A stretch of 62,214 bases of DNA from Ichthyophonus hoferi (Eukaryota > Opisthokonta > Ichthyosporea > Ichthyophonida > Ichthyophonidae). Location: positions 125,929-188,142 of the forward strand of contig NAOQ01000009.1 of NCBI GenBank assembly GCA_002751075.1, read 5' to 3'. A model generated the notes under the pieces. The model saw only the letters and a list, made by a program, of their open reading frames with translations. It did no database searches and was not told where the DNA came from. The position numbers and the translations under genes are program-made. Position 1 is the stretch's first letter, and each line of letters begins with the position of its first letter. Positions 49,890 to 62,214 of the stretch are shown here, piece after piece.

Positions 49890-52800
49890 GAGGAAGAACA
49901 CTAAAAAAATATAAAAAGAACAAAAAGAACAGAAAAGGGGGGAAAGAAAAAGTAATAGAACATAAGTGAGTAGGGTAAGGATAAGAGAGGAAGTAAAAAA
50001 GAATATTAATAAAGCATAGTGAGCAAGACGATGGTATATAAAAAGTGAAAGTAACCAGGAATAGCATATTTTAGTAAAACAAATTTTCCCAAAATTAAAT
50101 TTGAGTGCGTTGTTCATTTTCATTTTTGATTTTTTTTACGTACGTAAATCAAATAAAAATGCCTTTATACATACACACATATTTATACATACTACATATT
50201 AAAAGTTTTATATACCTCATATAATTGGTCAAGATTAAGAATGGCCAATTGAGTTAGGGGAACAATTTGAAGGAGAGAGTTAGCACCACGTGGATTAAGA
50301 GCAGGACAGGACGATAGAAACCTTTCCTGTGTATGTAGATATATAATTATATAAAGGATAATACAGGAGATAGGGAAGAAGAGGGAGTAGGAAAAGGAAA
50401 AAAAAGAAAAAGAAGGTAAAAAGGGGGAGGAGATTGAGATTTTAAAAGGTATGGTGTGGGGTTAGTGTAAGGAGAGAGTACTGAGGAATAGAACCAAAAA
50501 TAATATGGGCATGATGCAAGCCGTATGGGAAAGGGAAAGTGATAAAAAGGTATACGGGCTGTGTAGAATAAATGAATATAGTTACATATTAACAATATAT
50601 AGAAAATGTATGAGTTGAGGCAGGTCAAAAAAGGAAATGTTGGTGCGTTTGGTAGGTTCAAAATAATAAGTAACAAAAGGATAAGATAAGGCATTTTATA
50701 AGAGAAAATTATTGCTGCTTTTGTGTGGATGATTAGAGGGATAGTTAATATATGAAAGTATTGTAATAGATAACTAAGAGATATAGTAGGGAGAAAACTG
50801 AGGAAGTGACTGTAAATCAAAGATTAAACGGAAAAACAAAATAGAGGAAGAGATAGATAGTTTTAAAAGTGATGAACAATATGTATGATATTTTGAATGA
50901 ATTTGTTTGTGTAAACCATAACAAAACAAAGTAAAAGAATATATAGTGAGAATTAAAGAGAAAATTTGAATTAGTGCAGGATAATATTTTCAAATATAAC
51001 CCGATATACAACATAAGCAAACTAACTAAAATTATAACAATATAATTTATTAATTATAGATACTGAAGTATTCAATATACAAAATTTATAACACATTATG
51101 TTTAAAAAATATATAAAGGTTCTGTCTCAGACAGATTGGGGACTCTAGAGTTTGTAATGATACAGAATAAAATTATACACTTTTCATTCTAATTTTTCTG
51201 CTTGTTATAGTTGCCTGTCATTCTGAGTATAGTTGGCATAATTATAAATAATATACAGGCTAAAGTCAACCAACAGTAAGGTGTAGTTATCTAATAATAT
51301 ATATATGGAGTTTAGAGGAAGAGAGATAAGGAAATAATTCAATAAGGCAGCAATCAAGGCCTTATAAGGCATATTATTACCTTATATAATGCCCAAATAT
51401 AGCATACCTGGCTTAATACAACCTCTGGTATAGAGGCAGGGCAATCCCCAGGGGGATTGTATTGGTCTTTATTAGCCAATAAGATATGTGTAATAGATTG
51501 GATCTGGGCAGCTAGGTGTGCATCATTGAAACACATCTCTACAGCTATTTTCATTGGATAACGTCCTTTAATAGCTTTAAGAGGAGTGGAGAGGAGGAGG
51601 TAGAAGGAACCCATACAAAGAAATGAATAAATGGGTTTTTTTTGGATGTTTATAAAGAGGTAAGGGATGATTAGATAATGGATAGAGACCTATTTATATG
51701 CATATATAAAGCTATCATTATTTATAGGTGCGAAGACATAAAAAAATATAGTGAGGTGAGCATTGTGGCTAACCTAATAATAGCATAGGATGAGGTAACA
51801 CAATAAGAAAAAGGGTCACAAGTAAAACAACATCATATACTTACAACATAGACACAAATATACAATGAAATGACGAATGCTTGGGTGATTGTCAGATGTA
51901 TGGAAGATGCGTATAGAGGGTTTTACGGTAATAAAGAAAAAGTAAAAACATTAAATGAAATACCTAAAACACCTAGAGTGAAAATTAGTGACTGATGGTA
52001 GACATGATTTACAATACAGAAGGCTTTTATAATAATTATAGCTTTCATACAATGTGAAGCGTATATATAATGTGTAGGGTATGTACAATGTGTGGGTTAT
52101 AAACAAGTAAAACTTAATTTATAATACTTACGAGGTTGATAGCAGGCAAGGGTAATAGCATTTGCAAACATATATTTCTTTCTTTAACTTTTTTTATTAA
52201 TACACATCTTTATTATAAATGCTATTAAACTATTAGTTGCAGAAATAAATACTACCGACAAATATTTGTTACTAACAACAAGTTAAGACCCTGTCTATAC
52301 ACCTACTTACATTCAAGTTTGAAGTTGATTAATGCTTCACGGAAGATATTTTTATTTTTCCTTAGGTCACTGTTCCTAATACTATGGGAAAAGGATAAGT
52401 ATATCTATTTTCAGTGTCTTAGATCAACAAGGGTATTCTATTGTATACTAGTTGTGTTATAAAATATATCATAATTTCCACTTTTGGTCTCTCTTAGATC
52501 TATTTGTATGTTTTCCTGGTTGTCTGTATGCTTACTATTAAAGCCAGCCTTGTTACAGGTTTTTTTCTATATCGAATACCTACATACCTACATATCTATA
52601 TATCTACATACCTATATACCTACATACTTATATACCTATATACCTATATACCTACATACTACATACCTATATACCTACATACCTACATACCTATACATCT
52701 ACATACCTATATGCCTACCTACTTATATACTTACATACCTACACACCTATATATTTACATACCTATATATCTACATACCTATACACCTACAGATATTGTA

Positions 52801-55800
52801 AGCCCAGCCAGGTAAAGAAGAGGGTAAAAGAAATGGCTTTAAACAAAAGAAAAAAATACAACGACGTGGTTAAATTTAAATTTTAAAGGTTATTTAAATA
52901 GTTACACACTAACCTTGTAGTATCCAATACAAAAATAATAATCCACCACTCGTGGGCAAGTGTAAGTAGAATGGCTTCACGTAAAAGGTAGAGGGAAAAA
53001 TAAAAATCTGTTTGTTGAAAGACAATCGTGAAGAAGTAATATAGAAATTAAGGACACATAAAAGCTTTAATACAGAAACAACCATTTACTAAATATAGGG
53101 AATTTTACTCTATTTTACTTGACCATTGTATGAATAAAATATGATAATATATGCAGTCTCCATGTGTATGTGGTACTGTTTGTGCAGTGTTATTCTTCCT
53201 TTATTAACTTTAAAAAATATAGCAATTTGTTTTTTCTCAGTTTTTTCTTCGTTTTCTTTTCAGTTTATTTTTTATTACGTCCATACTTTATTTATTGCAG
53301 CTAAACACACATACTTTATATACACATACACACATATATAAACCCTTATTTGACTCTTTTACTTTTTTAAATTTGTTTTTAAAAAAAAACGTTTTTTTAT
53401 ATGAAGATTACTACATACGACCCATTAACACCATTCTTTCTCTTACAGTAATCTTGATTTATGCCAAACTAATCAATCATACATATTATAAAAACCAGTT
53501 GTACATAAAATCAAAGAAACATTACTTACCCTCAAATCTATTAATAGGGTATATGCTAATAACCACTCCTTCATTTACCCAAACATCACCAGAATTCCAT
53601 ACATCAAGTCCAGACTGTGATTCAGTAAAAGACAAATAGTAAATAGTTAATACTGGTGTCTTATATACTCTTTTTTTCCTTATTTTAATAACCTTTTGTA
53701 AACTATTTTGTATATTCTTCAGGAAACGTACGTACTTAGAGATTGTTTTAGTTTTGTGTTTTTATTTTTGGTGTTTGTTATTTATTGTTATTGTGGTTGA
53801 ATAATATAGCTGTTGTTCAATTGTATAGGAGACAACAAAAAAAGCAAAGGGTTTATTATGACAAAGAGAAAACTTAAACTAACACTAGAGCGAATGCATT
53901 AAACAGTTATAAAAATTATTATTAAATGTATAGTCAAAAATATAATAAGAAGAAATACTAGGATAAAATAAATGATTGAATAAAAGGGAAATAAATTATA
54001 TATATATATATATAGTGAATGATAGTACGTATTTGTTAATTGCTATGGATGACTGAAATGATATTAGTTTATTTTGATATGTGGTATAGAGATGTGTTTT
54101 GGTGAATATTTACAGGGTTATAAAATGTATTGTTTTAATTTTCATGTGTAATTAAGGAAGGAATAATAATGGAAATAGAACGTCCTTAGTATAATCCCTT
54201 TTGTAAAATAAAACGACTAATTATATTGGTATATGATAGTGTAAATATTACATTGTAAATATTATAGTGTAAATAGTATTGTATATATCCCATAGTTTGA
54301 ATTATATAAGTTATATATTATGGTGTAAGCACTACTGATCAAAACATTTATATACATCTTACGTACCATAAACGGCTGCATTCCCGTACAGTCTTGTTCG
54401 TCTAATGATAAAGCTAACTTGTATGCTAAGAGTAAAAGAAGATATGGAATAATAATAATGATAAGTATAGTAAACATAAGAAAGAGAACTAGTAAAAATT
54501 GATGAATAAATATTATTAAGTAGCTAGCAATATCATATGGTTGGCAAAGATAGAGTTAAGGAATACACAAATAAGTAAAAAAGAGTTAGTTGACGGTGGA
54601 CAATAGAATTGTTAAAGAAAGACATGTGTATTAAAAATAAAATAGATGATCATAAAAGATGTACTATTACGTAAAAAAAAAAGGAGAAAGAATAATTTTA
54701 TTAGTGGACGGTCAGATTTAAAAATAAAGAAAAGATGGGGGAGGGAAAGAGTAGAAGCAGAAGGAGAGAAAGATATATATAAATATATTGCGATAAATAA
54801 AAACAAAGATAAAATAATTAACAAGGAAAACTAAGGAGACTACGATAAAACACGAGGAAAAGAAGCAAGTAAATAATTAACGGTGTTGATAGCTATAAGA
54901 AGAAGAAAAAAATTGCAATAATGTTTTAGTGAAAACAATAGCGCACAACAAAGATTAAATAGCGCATTTAATAAATAAAGACAATGAGAACAATTAAAAC
55001 AGTAACAATAAAAAGAAACCTTGATAGAAAAAAATGCATGGAGAAAAGAAACAAGAAAAAACAATTATACTATAGATATAATAGTAACAAGAGAAAAAGA
55101 ACATATTTTGTTTTTTATTAAGATTATAGTGGAAGTATTAGCTTACATAATTCAGCCATGAGAGACTGGTTAGACCATACACGCTTGCTCAAGGTTGTCT
55201 TAATGCTTCCAGAGGTAATAATGTTATTTTTATCACCTTCCTTATCGTCTGTAAAGTATAGGGATGGGTAGAGGGTGAAGATGAATATGTACGATAGATT
55301 AATGATGAATATCAAGTAAGAATAGTAAGTAAGATAGGCTATTGTATAAGGAAAGGAGAGAAAGAAGAAAACTAAAATTAAGAAGATAGAAAATAAAATA
55401 AAATTATGTGACAAACTATGTGACAAACTATAATAAATATGCGTGAAAATAACACATGCATGTGTATATAACCATACACATAAACATATACATAAAATTG
55501 TACATAAGTTTAAAAAATCAAATCAATAACAGAAAGCAGGAAAAAAAAAATACCAGGAAAAAAAGAGAATAAAAGTAATAATTAGATGCTAGAATAGTAG
55601 GGAGAGTACAATAGAAAAAGTACCTACAATCAATTAACTGTAGTACATCTGGACAGTCTAACCTATAGTGTTTCCTTACACTTCCACTTCCATTCCCAGT
55701 CAATACCATCCCTCTCTCTAGGTCAGGCAGGCTGGTTAATACAGAGTCATATTCTATTACATACTGGAAGCATGGCCATAGAGTCTTGGGGAAATGACTC

Positions 55801-55875
55801 AGTTGGATATCTGGTCCATGTTGCAGAACGACTAAGGAGAGCTCGTTCCATCTATGTTATATTATTTTATTTATG

Positions 55876-55909
<34 letters not shown>

Positions 55910-58900
55910 TGTATGTATATATGTATTATTAGTTACCCTTTTACATTTCTGTAGATCATAGGGTATAACCTTTTTCTATATAATATTATGTTTTAAAAAT
56001 TATAGTAATCATATTGTAGTTCTGTTTACTATATAATCCGCAAATTAACTCTGTGTATATCCAGTTATTTATTATTTAGAAAACCTCCCTGAACTCATTC
56101 TTATATATAAGATATAATGAGATATGGTTGGATACAACAGAGTATAGCAGAGAACAGTAGGGTATAGTAAGATATAGTAAGGTAGTAGATAAATATATAT
56201 ACGCAAACCGTGTGTGAATCTCAGCTTGTAGGATAGAGCTGTACGTAATACTATATTATCATAACCTACTCGATTTACAACTCTTCCTTATGAACTACTA
56301 TAACATTTATTACTATAATTGTATATGTATAAAATAAAATCGGTATATTTATACACATTTATAATTGTTCTAATTGGTATAAAATAAACAACAGAAATAA
56401 TAGTGGTTACTGGAACTATGTTGTAGTAAGAAATATAGATAAATTGTGTTAGTATACTATTACATATACATATGGATACACACGCCTATCTACCAACCTA
56501 TATAACATACACACTTTAATACTAGTATATTATCATACAAGCATGCTTTCATAACATGATACAAATATACCATCATACTATCATACACCTATATAATGAT
56601 ACTGGCATATATTTTAAAATCCAGTTATGAATCAATGCATACCAACCAAACCATATAAATATATCAATCACAGTTAGACCCAGATTTCAAATTAAATTTG
56701 ACACTGGAACGCTAAATAGCTAATACCAGGTTAACATAACTATAATAACGTTTCTAAACATATACTGTCATTCTTTCTGTGATTTGTGCTTGACCAGAAT
56801 CTGTATTTTCTTGATTAATAAATGCAGAATGCAAATAACATAACTTAATCTGTGTAGTTTATTTAGTTTTATTGATAATGTTACTGCTATTGAATAATGA
56901 TATATTATAAACACTATAAACATCATCACTATACTTAACAATATTTCTATATATATATATTATATAACCATACCTAACATTAGCACCGGGGTGGTATATT
57001 GCAGCCACTAAGGCAGAGAATTTTGTAATGATAGTGTTGAGAAGAAGGGAGGCCAAACCACTTCCTTTGACACCTACAAGTAAGAGGCCCTGTAGGGTGA
57101 GTGTTGCAGTATAATATTAATAAATTATGTTTAGATATTGGGTTATAGTAATATTCCTTGTGCTATTACAATATTATGGATATTATGGTAGCAAGTAAAT
57201 AAGTTATATATATTCTATTGAACTGTGTTTTATAATATTTATAATCAATCTACTCTGATTATTAATAGTCAAGTCAACTTCTCCAGTATATTAACTAACC
57301 ATTACAGTAAACCAAATCATTGTGTACTTATTCCACTATACTAGTTACTGTTAGTAATATAGCATAATTGATTTATTAATTAGATAAATCAATTACTATA
57401 ACATTAATATATTGTAATTATTTTCCCTACTGTAGCCCGTCTACCTTTATGATAAATGTAAATATAATACTAACCTTACAGTCCTGAAGACGAGATAAAG
57501 TGTCTAACAACAAGGCAATTTTAGGATGGTTTATACCCTTAGTATACCATCTAGTGTGAAGAGAGTTGAGTTGCGTATCAATTTTACCTATATGGTCTGG
57601 TAGGGAAATAATAAAAATATATAGATTTAGTGCCGTCATGACACGTGTTTATGATAAGATAGGTTATTAACATAATAGTTATATTAATATGTATTTAATT
57701 GTAATGTAATAATTTTAATATGAAATGTGTAAGTATAACAAACAGTATAATAATATTATTAATTTAGGATTGATATTAATTATTCATTAATAATCATCCA
57801 TAATAATTTAACACAATTTGTAATCTCAATAAAATGCATATTTATATAATATAATTTTATTCCAATTATTCTCTTGGTTTTTGAGTCTGTGTACCGTGCA
57901 GTTTTTATATATTTAATAATTTATTCTTATAGTAAAGAAATGCAAAATGTTACCAATATAAATATGTAGTGTAAGAAACTGGAGATAATAAAAATAGTAC
58001 TAGAACAAAAAAAGTAAAAAGAAAAATAGAAATAAACATACCTAAGCAAGCACACATAAATATATGTGTAATGGGGTTGATAAGTTAGAATTTTAACACG
58101 TACATGGAGATATAAACAGGGCTATGTATATACAGGTGTATGTATATGTATATATATATATATGCTAGTTGTGTACATAGGTTAATAAAGTATATATTAA
58201 TGGGTATGTAATTTTTGTAGTAAAGATGAAGTATTTCTGTTTTAAAAGTATCAGTTCACAGTTAGGTAGTCTATAATATATATATATGCAAATACGAATA
58301 CATATACATAAACCAAAAAAATAATATGGAAAACAAAGATACATTGTCAATAGTCACTTGTATGTATGTTACTATTTAGTAAAATAGTAAAGGTTTTGGA
58401 CATCTTGTGTGAAATGTTCAGATATAATCTATGGCTTAATAGCATACGAGGAGCAAACCTTTTAGGTTGGAATGAAGAAGCATTTCATCTACTTCCCTGA
58501 ATAAGTCTGTGTGTATATATAGTAAATCATATATATAATCTAGTTACACTTAACTGTTCTATCTTTATTATTTCTATATTATACGATACTACCCTTAGCA
58601 CAACTTTCTTATATTAAATGTTTCTTTTCTTCCCTCCCTCCTGTATATTCCTTTTCTTTTATACTTTTGCTTCTTTCCTTTTCCTTTTTATTCTTTAATA
58701 TAACTTTTCTTTTCTTCACGTTCTCTATACACTTTTTTTTGTTTTCACATTTCTTCCTTGTGTTTCATTTTCTTCCTATATAATCCAAGCAATTTTGTAA
58801 TGTTTTTTTTTTCTGAGTAGTGATGCTAATATAGAAAATATTGGTAATATTAAAAACCATTATATAAAAAATGGAAATTAAATACCTTTAATATTAAACT

Positions 58901-61900
58901 ACTTATTCATTGTAGTTCTACAAGTAGATTTCTATTGCAGTCATATTTCTTACTATGTTATACTCGAATAGGAGATATGCAACTATGATTTATGCAATCA
59001 ATCTGAATGTACTTTTTCTTTCTAACCCAACCATCATTCATTTCAGATTCATAATATATGTTTACCAAATATGGTTTATTTTGTATACATCTAACAATTC
59101 CATAACCTCGGTTGACTGGGATGTAATGCCAAAAATGATCTATATACTATACATTATCCTATCTATCCATAAACCGTCCCATTGTAAATGATCAATTAAT
59201 ACTAATAGGTTTCCGGCACCATCTGTTGTACATAATAAAACTGGTCTGGAAAAGGGCTATTTAAAAGACTCCTTCAAAACATATAAACAGCGTGTTATAT
59301 ATAATACAAAATAGGGTATAACAGAAGAAAAACCATTCCTGGGCATATGCAATGTTACACAATATATATCACATCACTGGATAATTACTTATACAAATTT
59401 AAAGAATCAAAAGATATACCCTATCTTGCTATTCTAATCATTCTTATCTTTTTCCCACCTTCCTTCTGCCCATACTACTTATGATCTTTAGTATGTTATA
59501 TTTATAAATAATTATTAGTATTTATTGCGTTAAATTAAATTAACTTGTAAATAACATTATAGATACTCACTGAATTAATAAAAATATAAAAATAAACCAA
59601 AAATAAATAACAGTACAACATAAATAAAAATAAAGATAACGGCTCACTCACCCATGGCTACTATCTCACTTTTTTCCGCAAGATAATCTATTAATTGTCG
59701 GAGAGTCCAGGCTGAATATAAACCTGATATGATATCTTTAATATTGTTTTAGGTTAGTAATACTATATTGATTTTAATAGTTTGTTTGCTCACATTGTAG
59801 TGGAAATGGTTGTACTTAAGGTTAGAGTAGTATTAGAATACTTAAATTATTAACAAGGACTTGAAAATCATGGTGAAGGTATTTGGGAAGATGTGGAAAA
59901 TGTACATTGTAATACAGTTTAAGTAACGTTTGTTTTAGTGATAGTGGATGAAAAGGGTTCATAATTACTACCTTATAGGGAATGGATATATACAATTATA
60001 TTTCCAGATGGGTTGAAGAAATATACGATTTGAACACAAGTTACTTATTAGGACAAAAGGCCTCACATACTAAATATATATGTACACATTATATACTCAT
60101 ATATTTATAAAATTATATATAAACATTATTAAATAAAATATATAATGTGTACAACTTGTATTGTACAAGATAGCCTAGAAAATAGGAATGCATATGCTCA
60201 GAATGATTATGTAAAACGCAAGTGCCCTTGTAAAATATTTAAGCCGCACTCCTTCAAGATAAACGGTTAAAAAAAGTACACAGTGCCCATTGAATAATTC
60301 TTGGAATATGTTTATTTTTCTTCACTATCTAAAACCTGCCATACCCTACCCTACCTCAATGAAAGAATTTAGACCTTAATATGAATATGTAGTTATATAT
60401 AAAACTTATACATTGCATATAAGTATGTACGGATATAAATATGCATTGATAGCTGTCTCTGTCAATATATATACCAATCGAAGTGCTCTGGGCATCATGC
60501 TGGTTGAATAATAGTTTTAGAAAGTCAGCTGACACGGTTTTCAAATTTTGTGATAATCGTAGCACACCAGCTGCCTGTTTGTAAGCCCGCAACGGGTAAT
60601 ATGTTGTTGTTATTATAAATTTAGGCCTGAAACATATATGGTTAATTAAAACAAGTATAATTTAGTATATAAATAGATAAAGTTAAGAGAAATAATAGAA
60701 ATGAGGAATAAAAGAATTGCTATTAAAAAAACAATTATAAAAGTTATGTGTTTATATGTAACTGTACTAGTGTATAGAAAACTGGTGCCTGAATTTGTAA
60801 TTATATCTAGTGTAAAATAATATGAGAGTATGTGTAATAGTATGTATAGTCAATTGTAAAATATAAAGAATGTACATACGATTGTATAAATTATACTATG
60901 TATAATATTAAGTATGCATGCCGTTATGATAGTAGGTATAATAGTATACATGTATGGTATTACGGAGATATGTATGTAAACAAAGATGTAGTAAAAAAAA
61001 CCAAAGAGTGATTTTAATCCGGTAAAGATAAAATCAAAAAACAATAAGAAGGAGCTTGGGCATAGCACTTAAAAAAAGGGCAATACATCATAGTAAAATA
61101 GAAATACGAAACATATAAATAAAGTTTAGTATACACAACTATTGTATATCGGTAACTAACCTGTAAGATATGCACCAATGGTCGACTCAGTTGATCCAGG
61201 AAAGTGATGATTCTTATTATTTCCTCTATCACACATCTTTATTTAGTAGGGAAAATGCAACCATCAATGTATATGATGACATACATGCATACATATATAC
61301 ATACATACATACATACATACATGTATACATACATTCATACATTCATACATATATAAATACATACAAATGTTCATTCACTCATTCATACATACATACACCT
61401 ATATGTGGATATATGTTATGATTTTAAACGGAAGAGCAGCTATATAATTATATGTTCTTATTACTATTAATGTGTGCCTGTATGTGCCTATGTTTCCCCT
61501 ATCCATCTATTTATCTATCTTTCTATATGTCTATCTATCTATATCTATAGCATGATATAACTAATATTGCATCAATATAATACGTATATTACTATCCAAA
61601 TAAATGTTATTTCACACTATACTGCAGATAATTTATATGTAAGTTGATGCATTCCAAGTGTAACATTTCACTCTATTAATACTATTAAAAACTTTATATT
61701 TAACTCATTTATACTATTTCTTTATAAATATTATAGGGGTAGATGAATAGTAATAAGAAAGTGGGTAAATACAGTGTGCAAGTATACTCACCAGGTATTA
61801 CGTATCGAAGAATGTTAATTTTTGGCCTTTCAGTGACCACAGCCATAGGATGTTTCCCATGTACTTGATTACCATAGAATAGAGTATGTTATTGTTCGTT

Positions 61901-62214
61901 TGTACTAATAAACACATAGTCCCTATTCCATGCAATAAATTCTAATAAAAAACCTTGCATAGATTTGTCTATCCAATAATGCATATATATTTACACAAAT
62001 ATATAAAACATTTGGGGTCTGGAAAAAGAGGAAATACTAATAAAAGAGTGTGAAAGCGGATATGAAAGGTTTTAATGTTGTAACATTTTATTTAAACCAC
62101 ACAATTACAAAATATTTTGTGGAATAGTTAATAAAACAGTGCTAACTATGTTTGCAATTACTTACCAAGTTGCTGAAGATCAGGTTTAGCTTGGAGAGTT
62201 GGACTCAAGGTAGT
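43821..62214 (-). CDS. Mediator complex subunit 24-like protein, C-terminal part, multi-exon
   Basis: Minus strand, 5' end beyond the window. Exons in reading order: 62166-62214, 61792-61863, 61161-61225, 60475-60574, 59652-59723, 59175-59222, 57475-57596, 56974-57089, 55628-55851, 55147-55248, 54367-54425, 53530-53614, 52914-52974, 52132-52181, 51408-51574, 50216-50326, 49593-49683, 47699-47822, 45959-46064, then probably 45177-45234 and 43821-43921 (stop). Every exon has GT and AG flanks, and phases agree at all junctions, which chance would not produce. Identity rests on ordered, by-eye resemblance to human MED24 as I remember it: the RPKINIL region followed by an AAGVLRL / ADFLKL helix pair, TTRKKYMFANAITL (human KETRKEHTLRAVELL), and PRGANSLLQIVPLTQL (human GGRGSVLQFMPFTTVSEL) near the C-terminus. 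MED24 is a helical tail subunit of the Mediator coactivator of RNA polymerase II. The gene model is firm; the name is a hypothesis. No enzyme motif is seen. Confidence 0.62.
45177..45234 (-). CDS. probable penultimate exon of the MED24-like gene
   Basis: Acceptor TTTGTTTTACAACAG, open frame in phase 0 with the exon at 45959-46064, encoding HKRPSTEQRVPRFFSQ and a few more residues. EQRVPRFF resembles a PCNA-binding box with E in place of the first Q, but this may be chance. Donor GTTGGT is acceptable but not strong. Confidence 0.45.
45461..45482. repeat. (TA)n-rich tract
   Basis: Near-pure TA run within an AT-only stretch of the last-but-one intron of the minus-strand gene. Confidence 0.75.
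46563..47673. repeat. 17-bp minisatellite spanning an 803-base assembly gap
   Basis: Tandem units of ACTATATACAGTATTGT on both sides of the Ns (46717-47519), nine or so units each side. Left-edge units vary slightly and right-side units are nearly identical. The array lies in an intron of the minus-strand gene, ending about 25 bp from a splice donor. As 17 is not a multiple of 3 and no stop arises, all three + frames are open. The 343-376 codon frames seen here are by-products of that, not genes. TACAGTATTGTA within the unit can fold as a hairpin with G-U pairs. Confidence 0.92.
49258..49490. repeat. degenerate ATAGAT/ATAAAT simple repeat
   Basis: Irregular repetition of ATAGATATA, AATATAA and ACAAAGATA blocks, some larger pieces repeated (ATATATATAACAAAGAT twice, about 80 bp apart). 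Intronic in the minus-strand gene. The tyrosine/isoleucine-rich open frame over it on the minus strand is a by-product. Confidence 0.75.
49858..49889. repeat. (AAT)n microsatellite
   Basis: About ten AAT units in an intron of the minus-strand gene. Confidence 0.9.
52577..52795. repeat. TACC/TACA-type tetranucleotide-derived array
   Basis: About 220 bp of interspersed CATACCTA, CATACCTATATA and CTACATAC units. It lies in the intron between exons 52914-52974 and 52132-52181 of the minus-strand gene. It leaves two + frames open with a YIPTYLHTYIP-like periodic peptide, which I do not count as coding. Confidence 0.85.
53998..54016. repeat. (TA)n microsatellite
   Basis: Short TA run in an intron of the minus-strand gene. 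Confidence 0.8.
55878..55919. repeat. (TATG)n microsatellite
   Basis: About nine TATG units, 25 bp upstream (in transcript sense) of the acceptor of the largest exon (55628-55851), so it sits where the branch point and pyrimidine tract would be. Length changes here could affect splicing. Confidence 0.9.
61279..61398. repeat. (ACAT)n microsatellite with variants
   Basis: About 120 bp of ACAT units with TTCATACA interruptions, in the intron between exons 61161-61225 and 61792-61863 of the minus-strand gene. Confidence 0.9.
61505..61550. repeat. (TATC)n microsatellite
   Basis: Short interrupted TATC array in the same intron as the ACAT array. Confidence 0.8.

Noticed and set aside
50347-50820. 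157-codon minus-strand ORF with many Leu/Phe/Pro
   Set aside because: A polypyrimidine intron stretch of the MED24-like gene. No start context, and the phase chain of flanking exons skips it.
52484-52815. Two overlapping ORFs rich in YIPTYLHT
   Set aside because: Translation of a TACC/TACA simple repeat on the strand opposite the host gene.
52796-52830. Possible tiny minus-strand exon with an AG/GT frame
   Set aside because: The phase of exons 52914-52974 and 52132-52181 joins directly without it.
56974-57089. GLLLVGVKGSG in a minus-strand exon looked like a Walker A loop of a dynein heavy chain or AAA+ protein
   Set aside because: The loop lacks the Lys-Ser/Thr of a P-loop, no Walker B or sensor follows, and the neighbouring exons fit MED24 better than dynein.
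58440-58500. Less AT-rich patch that might be another minus-strand exon
   Set aside because: Exons 59175-59222 and 57475-57596 already join in phase, and the patch lacks matching splice sites.
1-62214. tRNA, rRNA, CRISPR or bacterial-type operon signals
   Set aside because: None recognised by eye. Introns, intergenic repeats and retroelements show eukaryotic nuclear DNA. A tRNA search program was not available.

Overview
The window is AT-rich nuclear DNA from a eukaryote with spliceosomal introns: GT..AG introns, standard genetic code, long gene-poor stretches, microsatellites and two assembly gaps. If the right-hand gene is correctly read as a Mediator subunit 24 relative, the host is most likely an animal or a close relative of animals. 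I cannot name the species.

Left two thirds (about 445-42600, + strand): a tandem array of four diverged copies of one roughly 7 kb unit. Each copy carries a four-exon, pepsin-like (family A1) aspartic protease gene with a shared 5' flank. Genes 1 (2791-5167), 3 (28443-30664) and 4 (38564-40745) are intact. Gene 2 (11706-13900) is a pseudogene. The three intact proteins keep both catalytic aspartates but have different C-termini. Gene 1 ends in a GPI-anchor-like hydrophobic tail. Gene 3 has lost that tail and ends in a short Pro/Ala/Glu repeat. Gene 4 stops right after the catalytic domain, and a decayed trace of the tail lies downstream of its stop. Every unit also carries, upstream of the protease, a variable 50-bp tandem repeat, a decayed open reading frame of unknown origin and, close to the gene, a conserved promoter block.

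Spacers: units 2 and 3 are separated by a fossil Ty1/copia-type retrotransposon (about 15565-21650, itself carrying an insertion with a minus-strand ORF), a fold-back inverted-repeat element (22681-23270) and a solo LTR (23380-23724). Units 3 and 4 are separated by a 5' fragment of the same copia family (32626-35295). A miniature LTR-flanked element (35395-36431) sits inside the start of unit 4.

Right third (43821-62214, - strand): one large gene of many small exons (48-224 bp) and long AT-rich introns, running off the right edge. I rebuilt 19 exons whose splice phases agree at every junction, plus two probable 3' exons, giving about 660 C-terminal residues. Several blocks line up by eye with my memory of human MED24 in the same order. 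Its introns hold most of the simple repeats, including a 17-bp minisatellite that spans the 803-base gap.

The protease array and the minus-strand gene have no evident functional link.
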